Positions 9,202 to 17,501 of a stretch of 64,000 nucleotides of DNA are shown here, piece after piece; the stretch's first letter is position 1, and each line of letters opens with the position of its first letter. A program made the position numbers and the translations under genes. The stretch covers positions 89,632 through 153,631 of the forward strand of contig NZ_FUYB01000001.1 of NCBI RefSeq assembly GCF_900167255.1, written 5' to 3'. The notes under the pieces were generated by a model. It saw nothing but the letters and a program-made list of their open reading frames with translations. It did no database searches and was not told where the DNA came from. This DNA is from Thiothrix eikelboomii. Its GTDB lineage: Bacteria > Pseudomonadota > Gammaproteobacteria > Thiotrichales > Thiotrichaceae.

Positions 9202-9339
9202 CTATCTAGCCAAAAAAATAACCGTTAAACATTCGTTGTTCACTTCCATTGCCGTCTGTACCCAGCGCCTTACGACTGTCCACAATGCAAGGCTCATCAC
9301 CATCGTGACTAGAACACCGCACAGAATATTAAAGCTCAT
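9202..9339 (-). CDS. Possible 45-residue single-span membrane peptide
   Basis: A short minus-strand frame reads MSFNILCGVLVTMVMSLALW followed by TVVRRWVQ and a polar tail. This is a convincing transmembrane helix followed by positive residues. No clear ribosome site precedes the ATG, and a plus-strand frame of 92 codons covers the same bases, so coding is uncertain. It would be divergent from nrdA. Confidence 0.25.
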   Translation of the reverse strand: MSFNILCGVLVTMVMSLALWTVVRRWVQTAMEVNNECLTVIFLAR

Positions 9340-9395
9340 TAATTCAATCCGAAAAGTGCTTGCTCTAGCACAGTGTTACGCGGATTTCCACAAGC

Positions 9396-9404
9396 TTATC
9401 CACA
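9396..9404 (+). promoter_or_regulatory. DnaA box upstream of nrdA
   Basis: TTATCCACA is a perfect match to the high-affinity DnaA box. A weaker half-match, ATTTCCACA, lies just before it at 9384-9392. DnaA binding upstream of nrdA is known from E. coli, where it links dNTP supply to replication. Confidence 0.55.
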
Positions 9405-9410
9405 GCTTAT

Positions 9411-9459
9411 TAACAACATATTGTAGTTTCTTATAGGCCTATTACACAGCATCTAGTAG
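9411..9459 (+). promoter_or_regulatory. Candidate pair of NrdR boxes upstream of nrdA
   Basis: TAACAACATATTGTAG (9411-9426) and ACACAGCATCTAGTAG (9444-9459) each match about 11 of 16 positions of the NrdR box pattern ACAC(A/T)ATATAT(A/T)GTGT. Their centres are 33 bases apart, close to the usual three helical turns. The second box overlaps the region where the -35 element of the nrdA promoter would be, as expected for NrdR repression. Confidence 0.45.
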
Positions 9460-9479
9460 CTAGGCTGTTATTAGACTGC

Positions 9480-9485
9480 TATAAT
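9480..9485 (+). promoter_or_regulatory. Probable -10 element of the nrdA promoter
   Basis: A perfect TATAAT preceded by TGC, an extended -10 arrangement. No good -35 is seen 16-18 bases upstream, where the second NrdR-like box ends. A CCCCA/TGGGG hairpin (9525-9541) lies in the leader just before the AGAGG ribosome site of nrdA. Confidence 0.55.
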
Positions 9486-9553
9486 TAGCAGATCCCCTAT
9501 GATAATTTTTTGTTAAACAAGTTGCCCCACTGAAGCTGGGGTAGAGGTTTTTT

Positions 9554-12500
9554 ATGCACTCAATCAATGTAAAAGTACAAAAATCCGGTAGCCTTGAAGA
9601 CATAAAAGTACCGCAATTCTCTACCCCTAAATGCAAGGTGATTCGTCGCAATGGTGAAGTGACTGATTTTAATGCCTCGAAAATTCATATCGCATTGACC
9701 AAAGCTTTTTTAGAAGTCGAAGGTAGCTCTGCCTCTGGTTCGGCACGAATTCACGACACGGTAAAAAATCTCACCGAGCAAGTGATTGATGCTCTCTTTC
9801 GCCGGATGCCGGATGGCGGCATGATTCACATTGAAGATGTACAAGACCAAGTTGAATTAGCTTTGATGCGCGCCGGTGAACATAAAGTAGCCCGTAGTTA
9901 TGTGCTCTACCGTGAAGAGCGTGCCAAATTGCGTGCCAAGAAAGATAAGAAAACTAAGACTAAAGCAGAGCTATCCATTCATGTCAAACTGGACAATGGC
10001 GAATTGCGCCCATTAGATGAAGAGCGCTTACACAAGGTGATCGCTGAAGCGGTAGAAGGCTTAGATGGTGTTGATGCGGCACAGGTCACCCAAGGTGCTT
10101 TGCGCAATCTGTATGATGGTATTTCTGAAAAAGAAGTTGCCACTGCTCTGATTATCAGCACTCGGGTCTTGATTGATCATCATCCTAATTATTCACAAGT
10201 AGCAGCACGGATGTTGATGGATAGCTTGCGGCGTGAGGTCTTAAGTTTCCTTGAAGGCCAAAACACGGAAGCCACTCAACAAGAAATGCAGGGCTTATAC
10301 ACCGAAGCCTTGATCAAAGCGATTAAGCGCGGCATTGAAGTGCACTTGTTAGCCGATGAACTCAGTCGCTATGATCTGAAACTATTAGGCGCTGCCTTAA
10401 AACCTGAGCGCGATTTGCAGTTCAGTTATTTAGGTTTGCAAACCCTGTATGACCGCTACTTTTTGCATCATCAAGGTACGCGCTTTGAATTGCCGCAAGT
10501 GTTCTTTATGCGGGTGGCCATGGGTTTGGCCATTAATGAAGTCGACCGTGAAGCGCGGGCGATTGAGTTCTATAACCTGCTGTCTAGCTTCGATTTCATG
10601 AGCAGTACCCCTACTCTGTTCAACTCTGGCACATTGCGCCCACAATTATCTTCTTGCTACTTAACTACCGTCCCCGACGATCTGGATGGGATTTATGGCG
10701 CGATTAAAGACAATGCGCTGCTTTCCAAATTCGCGGGTGGCTTGGGCAATGACTGGAGCCGGGTGAGGGGCATGGGTTCGCATATCAAAGGCACGAATGG
10801 TAAATCACAAGGCGTCGTTCCCTTCTTGAAAGTGGCGAATGATACGGCAGTAGCGGTGAATCAATGTTTTGCACCTGATACCTTATTGCATACAGCGGAT
10901 GGCACAAAAGCGATTCGGGAAGTACAAGTCGGTGATTTAGTACTAGGCATTAGTGGTAGTTACCGCGAAGTCAAAAAAGTCATGACGTATAACCAGCATG
11001 ACCCGATGGTGGCACTCGAGGTGAAACATGCCATTGAGCCAGTCAAAGTCACAGCAGGGCATCCGTTCTGGGCAATCAAAGGCGTCCCAATGGAGCAAGC
11101 GGGTGCTCGCACGCGCAAGTGGTTGGAAAATGGTAAGGTTGCCGCAGCTTGGGTCGAAGCGGGTCAATTACAAGCAGGCGATTATGTAGCACAAGTGATT
11201 CCGACTGAAACAGTGATGGTAGAAGGTTTCAGCGCAGAAGATGCACGTTTATATGGCATTTTGCTCAGCGATGGCCACATGAGCAAAGATGGCATGGAAT
11301 GGGGTGTTTCTGGCAACCCTCAAAACGACAGTCATTTGCAATTTGTACGGGAGTATTTAACAGCTCGGGGCATTTACTGCTGGGAAACGGGGCGTGGCGA
11401 AACCTATCTACAAATTCATTGGGCGAGTGGTCAAGGTGTGTTGCGTGATGGCACAACAGGACGCATTGTCAGTGCGGGTGCTGCCACTTTGCCCTTCACT
11501 TATAACGATCTTTACAATGCCAAAGGCGAAAAACGCATTGCACGCCAATTCGCGCATTTACCACGCCCACAAACTTTAGCGCTGATTCAAGGCTTGCTCG
11601 AAACCGATGGCGGCGTAAATCGTGGCAAAGAAATCTATTTCACCAATACCTCGCGTGCTTTGGCAGAAGGCTTGCGTTATCAATGCTTGCGTTTAGGCGT
11701 TCCAACAGCGGGGCAATATCGTGAGCGTGAGAATATGCACACGGGTACGCGCTCTGATGGTTCGCAAATTCAATTCACCGGAGCGACTAAAGCCTACGAT
11801 ATTCGTATTCCAGCCGTGGCAGAAATCGCTGCATTAGTGAACTGCAAAGCTATCACTAAGCAAAACTGGATTACGCATAATGGCTGTGTGTTTAGTCGAG
11901 TGCGGAGTGTTGAAACCATTCCGACCCTGCCTTTTGTGCTCGACTTAATCGTGGAAGGCGATGAATCTTATATGACTACGGCTGCGCTCGCTCACAATGG
12001 GGGAAAAAGAAAGGGTGCAGTCTGCGCCTATCTCGAAACTTGGCATATCGACATCGAAGACTTTTTAGAGCTGCGCAAAAACACGGGTGATGAACGTCGG
12101 CGTACCCACGATATGAATACCGCGAATTGGATTCCTGATCTCTTCATGAAGCGGGTCGCGGAAGATAAAGACTGGACACTGTTCTCGCCCGATGATGCAC
12201 CCGATTTGCATGATCTGACGGGGCAAGCCTTTGAACAGCGTTATGAAGAATACGAAGCCAAAGCCGCACGCGGTGAGATTAAATTATCCCGCAAACTGCC
12301 TGCCAATCAGCTCTGGCGCAAAATGCTGGGTATGCTGTTTGAAACGGGTCATCCTTGGATTACGTTTAAAGACCCGTGCAATATTCGTTATACCAATCAG
12401 CATGTTGGTGTAGTGCATAGCTCTAATCTTTGCACCGAAATCACTCTGCATACGAACGATAGTGAGATTGCAGTCTGCAATCTTGGCTCAATCAATATGG

Positions 12501-13555
12501 TCGCACATACCACGGCTGATGGCTTAGATATGGAAAAGCTTGAACGCACTGTGAATACCGCGATGCGTATGCTCGACAATGTGATCGACTATAACTACTA
12601 CAGCGTTCCACAAGCGCGTAAATCGAATCTGCGTCATCGTCCAGTGGGTATGGGCATCATGGGCTTCCAAGATGCGCTGTATAAGATGAACTTGGCGTAT
12701 GCCTCAGAAGAAGCGGTGGAGTTTGCAGATCGTAGCATGGAAGCGGTATCGTATTTTGCGATTCGGGCTTCCAGCAATCTAGCCGCTGAGCGTGGTAAAT
12801 ATCCGAGCTATAACGGTTCATTGTGGAGCAAGGGCATCCTCCCGATTGACTCTTTGAGCTTATTGGGTGAAGAGCGTGGCGCTTATTTCAATGTCGATAC
12901 CACCCAAACCTTAGATTGGGATGGCCTACGCAATCTGATCAAACGTCAAGGTATGCGCAATTCCAACACGATGGCGATTGCCCCAACTGCCACCATTTCT
13001 AATATTTGTGGCGTCTCCCAATCCATCGAGCCAACCTATCAAAACCTGTTCGTGAAATCGAATTTGTCCGGTGAGTTCACCGTGATCAATCCTTATCTAG
13101 TCGAGGATTTGAAAGCCTTGGAGATGTGGGATGAAGTCATGATCAATGATCTGAAATACTTCGATGGCTCGGTGCAGAAACTGGATCGTGTGCCTGAGGA
13201 ATTACGCCGTAAATATGCAACTGCCTTTGAAATGGATGCACGTTGGTTAGTGGAAGCGGCCAGCCGTCGTCAAAAATGGATTGATCAAGGTCAGTCACTG
13301 AATTTATATATGGCTGAACCGAATGGCGCGAAGCTGGATAATCTCTACAAACTAGCTTGGGTACGTGGCTTAAAAACTACCTATTACCTACGCTCAATAG
13401 GCGCAACAGGGGTCGAAAAGCTGAATGACGCTTCGACTCCAGCGGCAGAAGAGAAAAAGCCTAGCGTAAAAATGGCAGCTAATTTATTGGAAGTGGGTTC
13501 GGCTGCACCAAAGGCGTGTTCGTTGCTCGACCCTGAGTGTGAAGCTTGTCAGTAG
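9554..13555 (+). CDS. nrdA: Ribonucleoside-diphosphate reductase alpha subunit with an intein
   Basis: A 1333-residue precursor of the class I ribonucleotide reductase large subunit, which makes dNDPs from NDPs. The host part is about 955 residues. It has an N-terminal ATP-cone (about 28-120, KVIRRNGEVTDF), a second degenerate cone (about 135-235), and the catalytic ten-stranded barrel. Conserved sites include STPTLFNSGTLRPQLSSCYL, SNLCTEI, the VCNLGSINM cysteine segment, and the C-terminal redox pair in PECEACQ. A 378-residue intein (residues 438-815) interrupts it at AVAVNQ/GGKRKGAVCAYLE, the substrate-channel loop. Removing it restores the usual Pseudomonas-type NrdA sequence. Promoter elements suggest NrdR and DnaA control. 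nrdB is unusually far away, at 17502. Confidence 0.95.
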   Translation: MHSINVKVQKSGSLEDIKVPQFSTPKCKVIRRNGEVTDFNASKIHIALTKAFLEVEGSSASGSARIHDTVKNLTEQVIDALFRRMPDGGMIHIEDVQDQVELALMRAGEHKVARSYVLYREERAKLRAKKDKKTKTKAELSIHVKLDNGELRPLDEERLHKVIAEAVEGLDGVDAAQVTQGALRNLYDGISEKEVATALIISTRVLIDHHPNYSQVAARMLMDSLRREVLSFLEGQNTEATQQEMQGLYTEALIKAIKRGIEVHLLADELSRYDLKLLGAALKPERDLQFSYLGLQTLYDRYFLHHQGTRFELPQVFFMRVAMGLAINEVDREARAIEFYNLLSSFDFMSSTPTLFNSGTLRPQLSSCYLTTVPDDLDGIYGAIKDNALLSKFAGGLGNDWSRVRGMGSHIKGTNGKSQGVVPFLKVANDTAVAVNQCFAPDTLLHTADGTKAIREVQVGDLVLGISGSYREVKKVMTYNQHDPMVALEVKHAIEPVKVTAGHPFWAIKGVPMEQAGARTRKWLENGKVAAAWVEAGQLQAGDYVAQVIPTETVMVEGFSAEDARLYGILLSDGHMSKDGMEWGVSGNPQNDSHLQFVREYLTARGIYCWETGRGETYLQIHWASGQGVLRDGTTGRIVSAGAATLPFTYNDLYNAKGEKRIARQFAHLPRPQTLALIQGLLETDGGVNRGKEIYFTNTSRALAEGLRYQCLRLGVPTAGQYRERENMHTGTRSDGSQIQFTGATKAYDIRIPAVAEIAALVNCKAITKQNWITHNGCVFSRVRSVETIPTLPFVLDLIVEGDESYMTTAALAHNGGKRKGAVCAYLETWHIDIEDFLELRKNTGDERRRTHDMNTANWIPDLFMKRVAEDKDWTLFSPDDAPDLHDLTGQAFEQRYEEYEAKAARGEIKLSRKLPANQLWRKMLGMLFETGHPWITFKDPCNIRYTNQHVGVVHSSNLCTEITLHTNDSEIAVCNLGSINMVAHTTADGLDMEKLERTVNTAMRMLDNVIDYNYYSVPQARKSNLRHRPVGMGIMGFQDALYKMNLAYASEEAVEFADRSMEAVSYFAIRASSNLAAERGKYPSYNGSLWSKGILPIDSLSLLGEERGAYFNVDTTQTLDWDGLRNLIKRQGMRNSNTMAIAPTATISNICGVSQSIEPTYQNLFVKSNLSGEFTVINPYLVEDLKALEMWDEVMINDLKYFDGSVQKLDRVPEELRRKYATAFEMDARWLVEAASRRQKWIDQGQSLNLYMAEPNGAKLDNLYKLAWVRGLKTTYYLRSIGATGVEKLNDASTPAAEEKKPSVKMAANLLEVGSAAPKACSLLDPECEACQ
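10865..11998 (+). mobile_element. LAGLIDADG intein in nrdA, +1 residue Gly
   Basis: This in-frame insertion encodes 378 residues. Block A starts with Cys438 (CFAPDTLLHT). Block B has Thr500 and His503 in VKVTAGHPFW. Two LAGLIDADG endonuclease helices appear as LYGILLSDG (566-574) and LALIQGLLETDGG (675-687). Block F is VLDLIVEGDESYMTT, and the end is the normal His814-Asn815. The host residue after the intein is Gly, not Cys, Ser or Thr, so the usual trans-esterification step lacks its nucleophile. Boundaries follow from comparison with the intein-free NrdA sequence NQGGKRKG. Homing into this conserved site explains its position. Confidence 0.93.
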
Positions 13556-13566
13556 ATTTTTGTTAG

Positions 13567-13599
13567 GGCTTTGACGCTCAAGACCTCAGCGTCAGAGCC
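13567..13599 (+). terminator. Hairpin after nrdA
   Basis: GGCTTTGACGCT (13567-13578) pairs with AGCGTCAGAGCC (13588-13599), with one A-G mismatch and a nine-base loop. There is no T-tract, so it may be an attenuator or 3'-end stabiliser rather than a true terminator. Confidence 0.5.
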
Positions 13600-13630
13600 T
13601 ATTCTTCCTTAGAGGTCAGGTACTTAAATT

Positions 13631-13861
13631 ATGACTAAGAAAAGTCACCATGTTGTGCCATCTGAAAATGGATGGTGTGTGAAAGAGAGTGGTAATTCCA
13701 ATCCACTGTTTTGTTCCAAGACTAAAGTTGAGGCTACTAATGTCGGGCGTACAATTAGTCAGAGTCAACATACGGAACTCTATCTTCATAATGCAGATGG
13801 GAAAATTGCACGGAAAGATAGTCATGGACATGATCCTTATCCGCCGAAGGATAAAAAATAG
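13631..13861 (+). CDS. DUF2188 domain protein
   Basis: A 76-residue basic protein with the DUF2188 layout: HHVVPSENGWCVKESG at the N-terminus, a central helix with KVEATNVGRTISQSQ, the strand TELYLHNADGKI and a C-terminal DSHGHDPYPPKDK. The C-terminal S-x-G-x-DP-P-P signature is typical. The family is widespread, small and of unknown function, and is often found near mobile or accessory genes. It sits between nrdA and the restriction-modification cassette, bracketed by hairpins on both sides, so it is probably an independent transcript and part of the insertion that split nrdAB. Confidence 0.8.
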   Translation: MTKKSHHVVPSENGWCVKESGNSNPLFCSKTKVEATNVGRTISQSQHTELYLHNADGKIARKDSHGHDPYPPKDKK

Positions 13862-13899
13862 GCTCTACTTGGATACTTTGAGCGGTAACAAGTAGAGCC
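13861..13899 (+). terminator. Perfect 11-bp hairpin after the DUF2188 gene
   Basis: GGCTCTACTTG (13861-13871) pairs perfectly with CAAGTAGAGCC (13889-13899) around a 17-base loop and starts on the last base of the stop codon. Only three T follow. The GGCTCTA...TAGAGCC core recurs after nrdB (18906-18934). Confidence 0.55.
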
Positions 13900-13919
13900 T
13901 TTAGGCGGTTAACCTAACC

Positions 13920-13952
13920 CCAGTCAGAAGTTGACGCTTCTGGCTGGTTTTT
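13920..13952 (+). terminator. Rho-independent terminator before the restriction-modification genes
   Basis: CCAGTCAGAAG (13920-13930) pairs with CTTCTGGCTGG (13937-13947), with one G-T wobble and a six-base loop, followed by TTTTT. It would insulate the methylase from upstream transcription. Confidence 0.7.
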
Positions 13953-14152
13953 GATCAAAGCAATGCGCTCATCACCTGCGTAGTTTTACATTTTTGGAGA
14001 GCTTAGAGCAAATTCATTCTTGATAGATTGCTCTCTGATCTTCGATTAGCTCGAAGCCAGTGATGAGTATTTATGCTTTTTGTTCATAAGAATTCTATCA
14101 TCTACCTTCCTTCGCTGAGGGTGGTGTCTTTTTGTTTGCAGGATAACTTGGC

Positions 14153-15304
14153 ATGAAAACCATAGGGTTACTTGCCAGTGTTGATGGTTTTGCTTGTCCA
14201 ATTGATCAGGCAACTATAGCCGTGCCTGCCATTCAAGCTGAACAAATTAATAACAAAAAAAATCAACAAATTGTTACAGCTTATCAACATAATACTGCCA
14301 TTAACCCTTTGTTGTTGCAGGGCAATGCTTTGTATTCCTTACGTGAATTCTCCGCAGCTAGCATTGACTGCGTGATGACATCTCCCCCCTACTGGGGCAA
14401 ACGCGAATACGAAAACGGTGGGATAGGTCAAGAAGCCGATTACCGCGATTACGTGAAAAGTCTTGCTGCTATCTGTGCCGAAATCAAGCGGGTATTGAAG
14501 CCAGAAGGCTCTTTCTGGCTGAATCTCGGTGATAGCTATAGCGATAAAGGGTTGGTCGGTATCCCGTGGCGGGTTGTTTTTGAATTGGTGGATAATCAAG
14601 GCTGGATTCTGCGCAACGAAGTTATCTGGAACAAGCTGAAAGGTGGTATGGATAACAGCAAAGACCGCCTCGCCAATACGCATGAAAACGTCTTTCATTT
14701 TGTTAAACAGGCTAAAGGTTACTACTACAACGCTGACGCTATCCGTTCCAAACCGCGTGAAACTAAAGTGGTCAACGGCGCAATTGTGTCTGCGACGGGT
14801 GTATCAGGCGTGCGTTATAAGCGTCAATTGGAGCTTTCCACTGCACTTTCTGCTACTGAAAAAGCCGCAGCATTTACCGCACTCGACACTATGCTGGGAG
14901 AAGTCCGTGCCGGTCGTTTAGCAGATTTCAGAATGGTGATTCGTGGGCAGCAACGCACCACTCATTCCGACAGTGAAAAGCTGTCAGGTCGTGCCAAAGA
15001 ATTGCGTGACAAGGGTTTCTATTTTCTTAAATACCACCCCAACGGCAGCAAACCCAGTGATGTGTGGGACATCCTCCCCGAAGACACCCAAAACAGGGAA
15101 GCGCACTTCGCGCCCTATCCGGTGGATTTGTGCCGAATCCCTCTATTGGCAACGTGCCCTGAAGGGGGTATCGTGCTCGACCCGTTTTGCGGGACAGGCA
15201 CAACCCTCGTAGCGGCGCAAAGCCTGAATCGTAAATCCATCGGTATCGACATATCGCGGCGTTACCTTGAATTGGCTCAAGAAAGGTGTGGAAGGCTGTT
15301 ATGA
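14153..15304 (+). CDS. Site-specific DNA methyltransferase, probable N4-cytosine type
   Basis: A 383-residue SAM-dependent DNA amino-methyltransferase with beta-class motif order. The catalytic motif IV, TSPPYWG, comes first (about 76-82), and the SAM-binding motif I, DPFCGTGTT, comes near the C-terminus (about 345). The Ser-Pro-Pro-Tyr form is typical of N4-cytosine enzymes, although some adenine enzymes share it. The region between (about 200-290) should hold the target-recognition domain. The first 50 residues look poorly conserved, so the start could be further in. It overlaps the NotI-like gene by ATGA, the classic translational coupling of modification and restriction genes. Confidence 0.88.
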   Translation: MKTIGLLASVDGFACPIDQATIAVPAIQAEQINNKKNQQIVTAYQHNTAINPLLLQGNALYSLREFSAASIDCVMTSPPYWGKREYENGGIGQEADYRDYVKSLAAICAEIKRVLKPEGSFWLNLGDSYSDKGLVGIPWRVVFELVDNQGWILRNEVIWNKLKGGMDNSKDRLANTHENVFHFVKQAKGYYYNADAIRSKPRETKVVNGAIVSATGVSGVRYKRQLELSTALSATEKAAAFTALDTMLGEVRAGRLADFRMVIRGQQRTTHSDSEKLSGRAKELRDKGFYFLKYHPNGSKPSDVWDILPEDTQNREAHFAPYPVDLCRIPLLATCPEGGIVLDPFCGTGTTLVAAQSLNRKSIGIDISRRYLELAQERCGRLL

Positions 15305-16152
15305 GTAAAGTGGTCGAATTATTTGGTCAATCAGTCACCAAGCCTGAAGTAGATTGGAACGCGGTGGTTGCTGGACAGCAATGCGTGTATGCAGGCAAAA
15401 AGTGCTACAAAATTCGCAAAAGCGATCCAAGTACAGCCATTGGTTCTTGTACGGTTTTATACGGAAAAGAGCCAGCCCCCATCATTATTTGCCCTAACCG
15501 TCTGCTGGAACGTCGCCAGATATTCACTGATTGTCTGCACCTGCTGACCTTGCACGAGCCGGGAAATGAGTTGCACATTGTTTCCGAAGTTGCCATTCCC
15601 GGTGGCAGTGTCGATTATTTTCTTGTTTCGGTGAAGAGCGGCAAAGTTAAGGATTTCGTCGGAATTGAGCTGCAAACATTGGATACGACGGGTACGGTAT
15701 GGCCTGAGCGTCAGCGTTTGTTGAGAACATTGGGTGTAACTCGTACCGATGATGGCGAAACTTCTGGCAAGTCATTTGGCATGAACTGGAAAATGACTGC
15801 CAAAACGATCCTTGTGCAGATGCACCATAAGATTCAGACGTTCGAGCATGTAAACAAGAAATTGGTATTGGTCGTGCAAGATAAACTACTGGATTACATG
15901 GAGCGTGAGTTCAAGTTTGACCACCTTCATAACCCCGCAGCCATTGTTGATTCCATGCACTTGCACGCTTACCGGATGAAGGGGCAGGCTTATCAGTCGT
16001 ATAAGCTGGTGATGCAGTCACGCTTAAGTACGGATACTGATGGCATTGGCCTTTGTCTTGGCTTACAGGCAGAGGCTCGGATTGAACTGGAGCAGATTAT
16101 GCATACGCTGCAAGCGAAACTGTCTGCAACCACTCTTTTTGCTCCGGTATAG
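15301..16152 (+). CDS. NotI-family type II restriction endonuclease
   Basis: A 283-residue protein matching the NotI restriction enzyme family. Four Cys expected to bind the structural iron are present: Cys28, Cys35, Cys50 and Cys64 (in QQCVY, KKCYK, GSCTV, IICPN). The catalytic PD-(D/E)XK-variant core follows: EVAIPGGSVDYF with Asp105, and GIELQTLDTTG with Glu123 and Gln125, the same E-x-Q arrangement as NotI. NotI cuts GCGGCCGC; whether this enzyme shares that site cannot be read from sequence. I chose ATG 15301 because it overlaps the methylase stop as ATGA; an upstream start would extend into the methylase. The m5C methylase starts 10 bases after its stop. Confidence 0.88.
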   Translation: MSKVVELFGQSVTKPEVDWNAVVAGQQCVYAGKKCYKIRKSDPSTAIGSCTVLYGKEPAPIIICPNRLLERRQIFTDCLHLLTLHEPGNELHIVSEVAIPGGSVDYFLVSVKSGKVKDFVGIELQTLDTTGTVWPERQRLLRTLGVTRTDDGETSGKSFGMNWKMTAKTILVQMHHKIQTFEHVNKKLVLVVQDKLLDYMEREFKFDHLHNPAAIVDSMHLHAYRMKGQAYQSYKLVMQSRLSTDTDGIGLCLGLQAEARIELEQIMHTLQAKLSATTLFAPV

Positions 16153-16162
16153 TGGAGTAGTA

Positions 16163-17485
16163 ATGAAAGATTTTACCTTTGACCGCAACGAACACATCTA
16201 CACCAGCACGGCTTTCGCTGAACTGGTGAAGGATGCGGTCAGGTTTTTCAACGGTACTCCCGTGCATACACTTCTGCCTCCCGGAGAATCGGTCATGAAA
16301 ACGTTGGAACTATTCTCCGGTGCAGGCGGATTGGCAAAAGGATTGGAGCTTGCTGGTTTTCATCACGTCAAATTGGTGGAATTCAATAAACACGCTTGCG
16401 CCACCCTGCAAGCTAATTTCGGTGCGGAAAAAGTTTTTGCAGGGGACATTCGTGATTTCAGCTATGACGGATTGAACGGTGTGGACATCATAGCAGGTGG
16501 CCCACCATGCCAGCCGTTTTCCTTGGGTGGCAAGCATCAGGCGGATCAGGATCATCGCGATATGTTCCCCTATGCCATCAATGCCATCCGCGAATTGCAA
16601 CCTAAAGCGTTCATTTTTGAAAACGTAAAAGGCTTATTGCGCTCATCCTTCGCTGATTATTTTGAATACATCGTGCTACGCCTGACTTTTCCCGACTATA
16701 AACCCAAATTCGGATTGGATTGGCAGTTACACCTGCAATTACTCAGAAAACTCAGGTATGAAACCCATCAAGGGCTGAAATACAAAGTGGCTTATCAGCT
16801 TGTCAACGCTGCGGATTATGGTGTGTCGCAAAGCCGTGAACGGGTGTTCGTGGTCGGTATTCGTGACGATCTGTATGTGGAATGGGCATTTCCTGCTCCA
16901 ACACATTCCGATAGTCGCTTGCTGTGGGACAAATTCGTGACAGGCGAATACTGGGAAAAACACGGTTTGGTGCATGATCAACGTGAACAGCCGAATGCAG
17001 CAATCCAAAAGCAAGTGAATGCGCTCAAAACCCGTTATGGTTTGTTCCCGCCTGCGTTGAAACCTTGGCAAACCGTGCGTGATGCGTTGGGTCATTTGCC
17101 AGATCCGCGTTCCGATCATGCCATTCCCGATCACCTTTTCCGTGATGGCGCACGGGTGTATCCGGGGCATACGGGCAGTGATCATGACTTGCCTGCCAAA
17201 ACTTTGAAAGCGGGTGGGCATGGCGTACCAGGCGGTGAAAACATGCTGCGTTACCGCGATGGTTCGGTGCGCTATTTCACCGTGCATGAAGCCAAGTTGC
17301 TGCAAACTTTCCCAACAAATTTTTATATCGAAGGCGCGTGGGGTGAGGCAATGCGGCAGATCGGGAATGCAGTACCTGTAAAACTCGCACAACCTCTAGG
17401 CCAACAGCTGAAAACTCTTTTAGCTCAGAAAAAAGTCATGAGTTCCGTATTAAGAGAACCCATAAGTTATCAAAAAGCAAGTTGA
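16163..17485 (+). CDS. C5-cytosine DNA methyltransferase
   Basis: A 440-residue m5C methyltransferase with all ten-motif landmarks: ELFSGAGGL (motif I, about 49-57), GGPPCQPFSLGG (motif IV, nucleophile Cys116), FENVKGLL (VI), QSRERVFVVGIRDD (VIII), then FTVHEAKLLQTFP and RQIGNAVPVKLA (IX-X). The target-recognition region is between VIII and IX. The chosen ATG at 16163 follows GGAG; a longer frame from 16040 lies inside the nuclease gene and reads as non-protein-like. With the m4C methylase it gives two methylases flanking one nuclease, possibly methylating different bases or strands of the site. It ends 16 bases before nrdB. Confidence 0.92.
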   Translation: MKDFTFDRNEHIYTSTAFAELVKDAVRFFNGTPVHTLLPPGESVMKTLELFSGAGGLAKGLELAGFHHVKLVEFNKHACATLQANFGAEKVFAGDIRDFSYDGLNGVDIIAGGPPCQPFSLGGKHQADQDHRDMFPYAINAIRELQPKAFIFENVKGLLRSSFADYFEYIVLRLTFPDYKPKFGLDWQLHLQLLRKLRYETHQGLKYKVAYQLVNAADYGVSQSRERVFVVGIRDDLYVEWAFPAPTHSDSRLLWDKFVTGEYWEKHGLVHDQREQPNAAIQKQVNALKTRYGLFPPALKPWQTVRDALGHLPDPRSDHAIPDHLFRDGARVYPGHTGSDHDLPAKTLKAGGHGVPGGENMLRYRDGSVRYFTVHEAKLLQTFPTNFYIEGAWGEAMRQIGNAVPVKLAQPLGQQLKTLLAQKKVMSSVLREPISYQKAS

Positions 17486-17501
17486 ATCTTGGAGAAAATT
17501 T

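Noticed and set aside
9158-9436. Plus-strand frame of 92 codons after the SGNH-like gene
   Set aside because: No family pattern and no ribosome site; the end runs into the DnaA and NrdR boxes of nrdA.
16739-17392. Long minus-strand frame of 217 codons
   Set aside because: It is fully covered by the m5C methyltransferase, which has all family motifs; the antisense product has no recognisable pattern.
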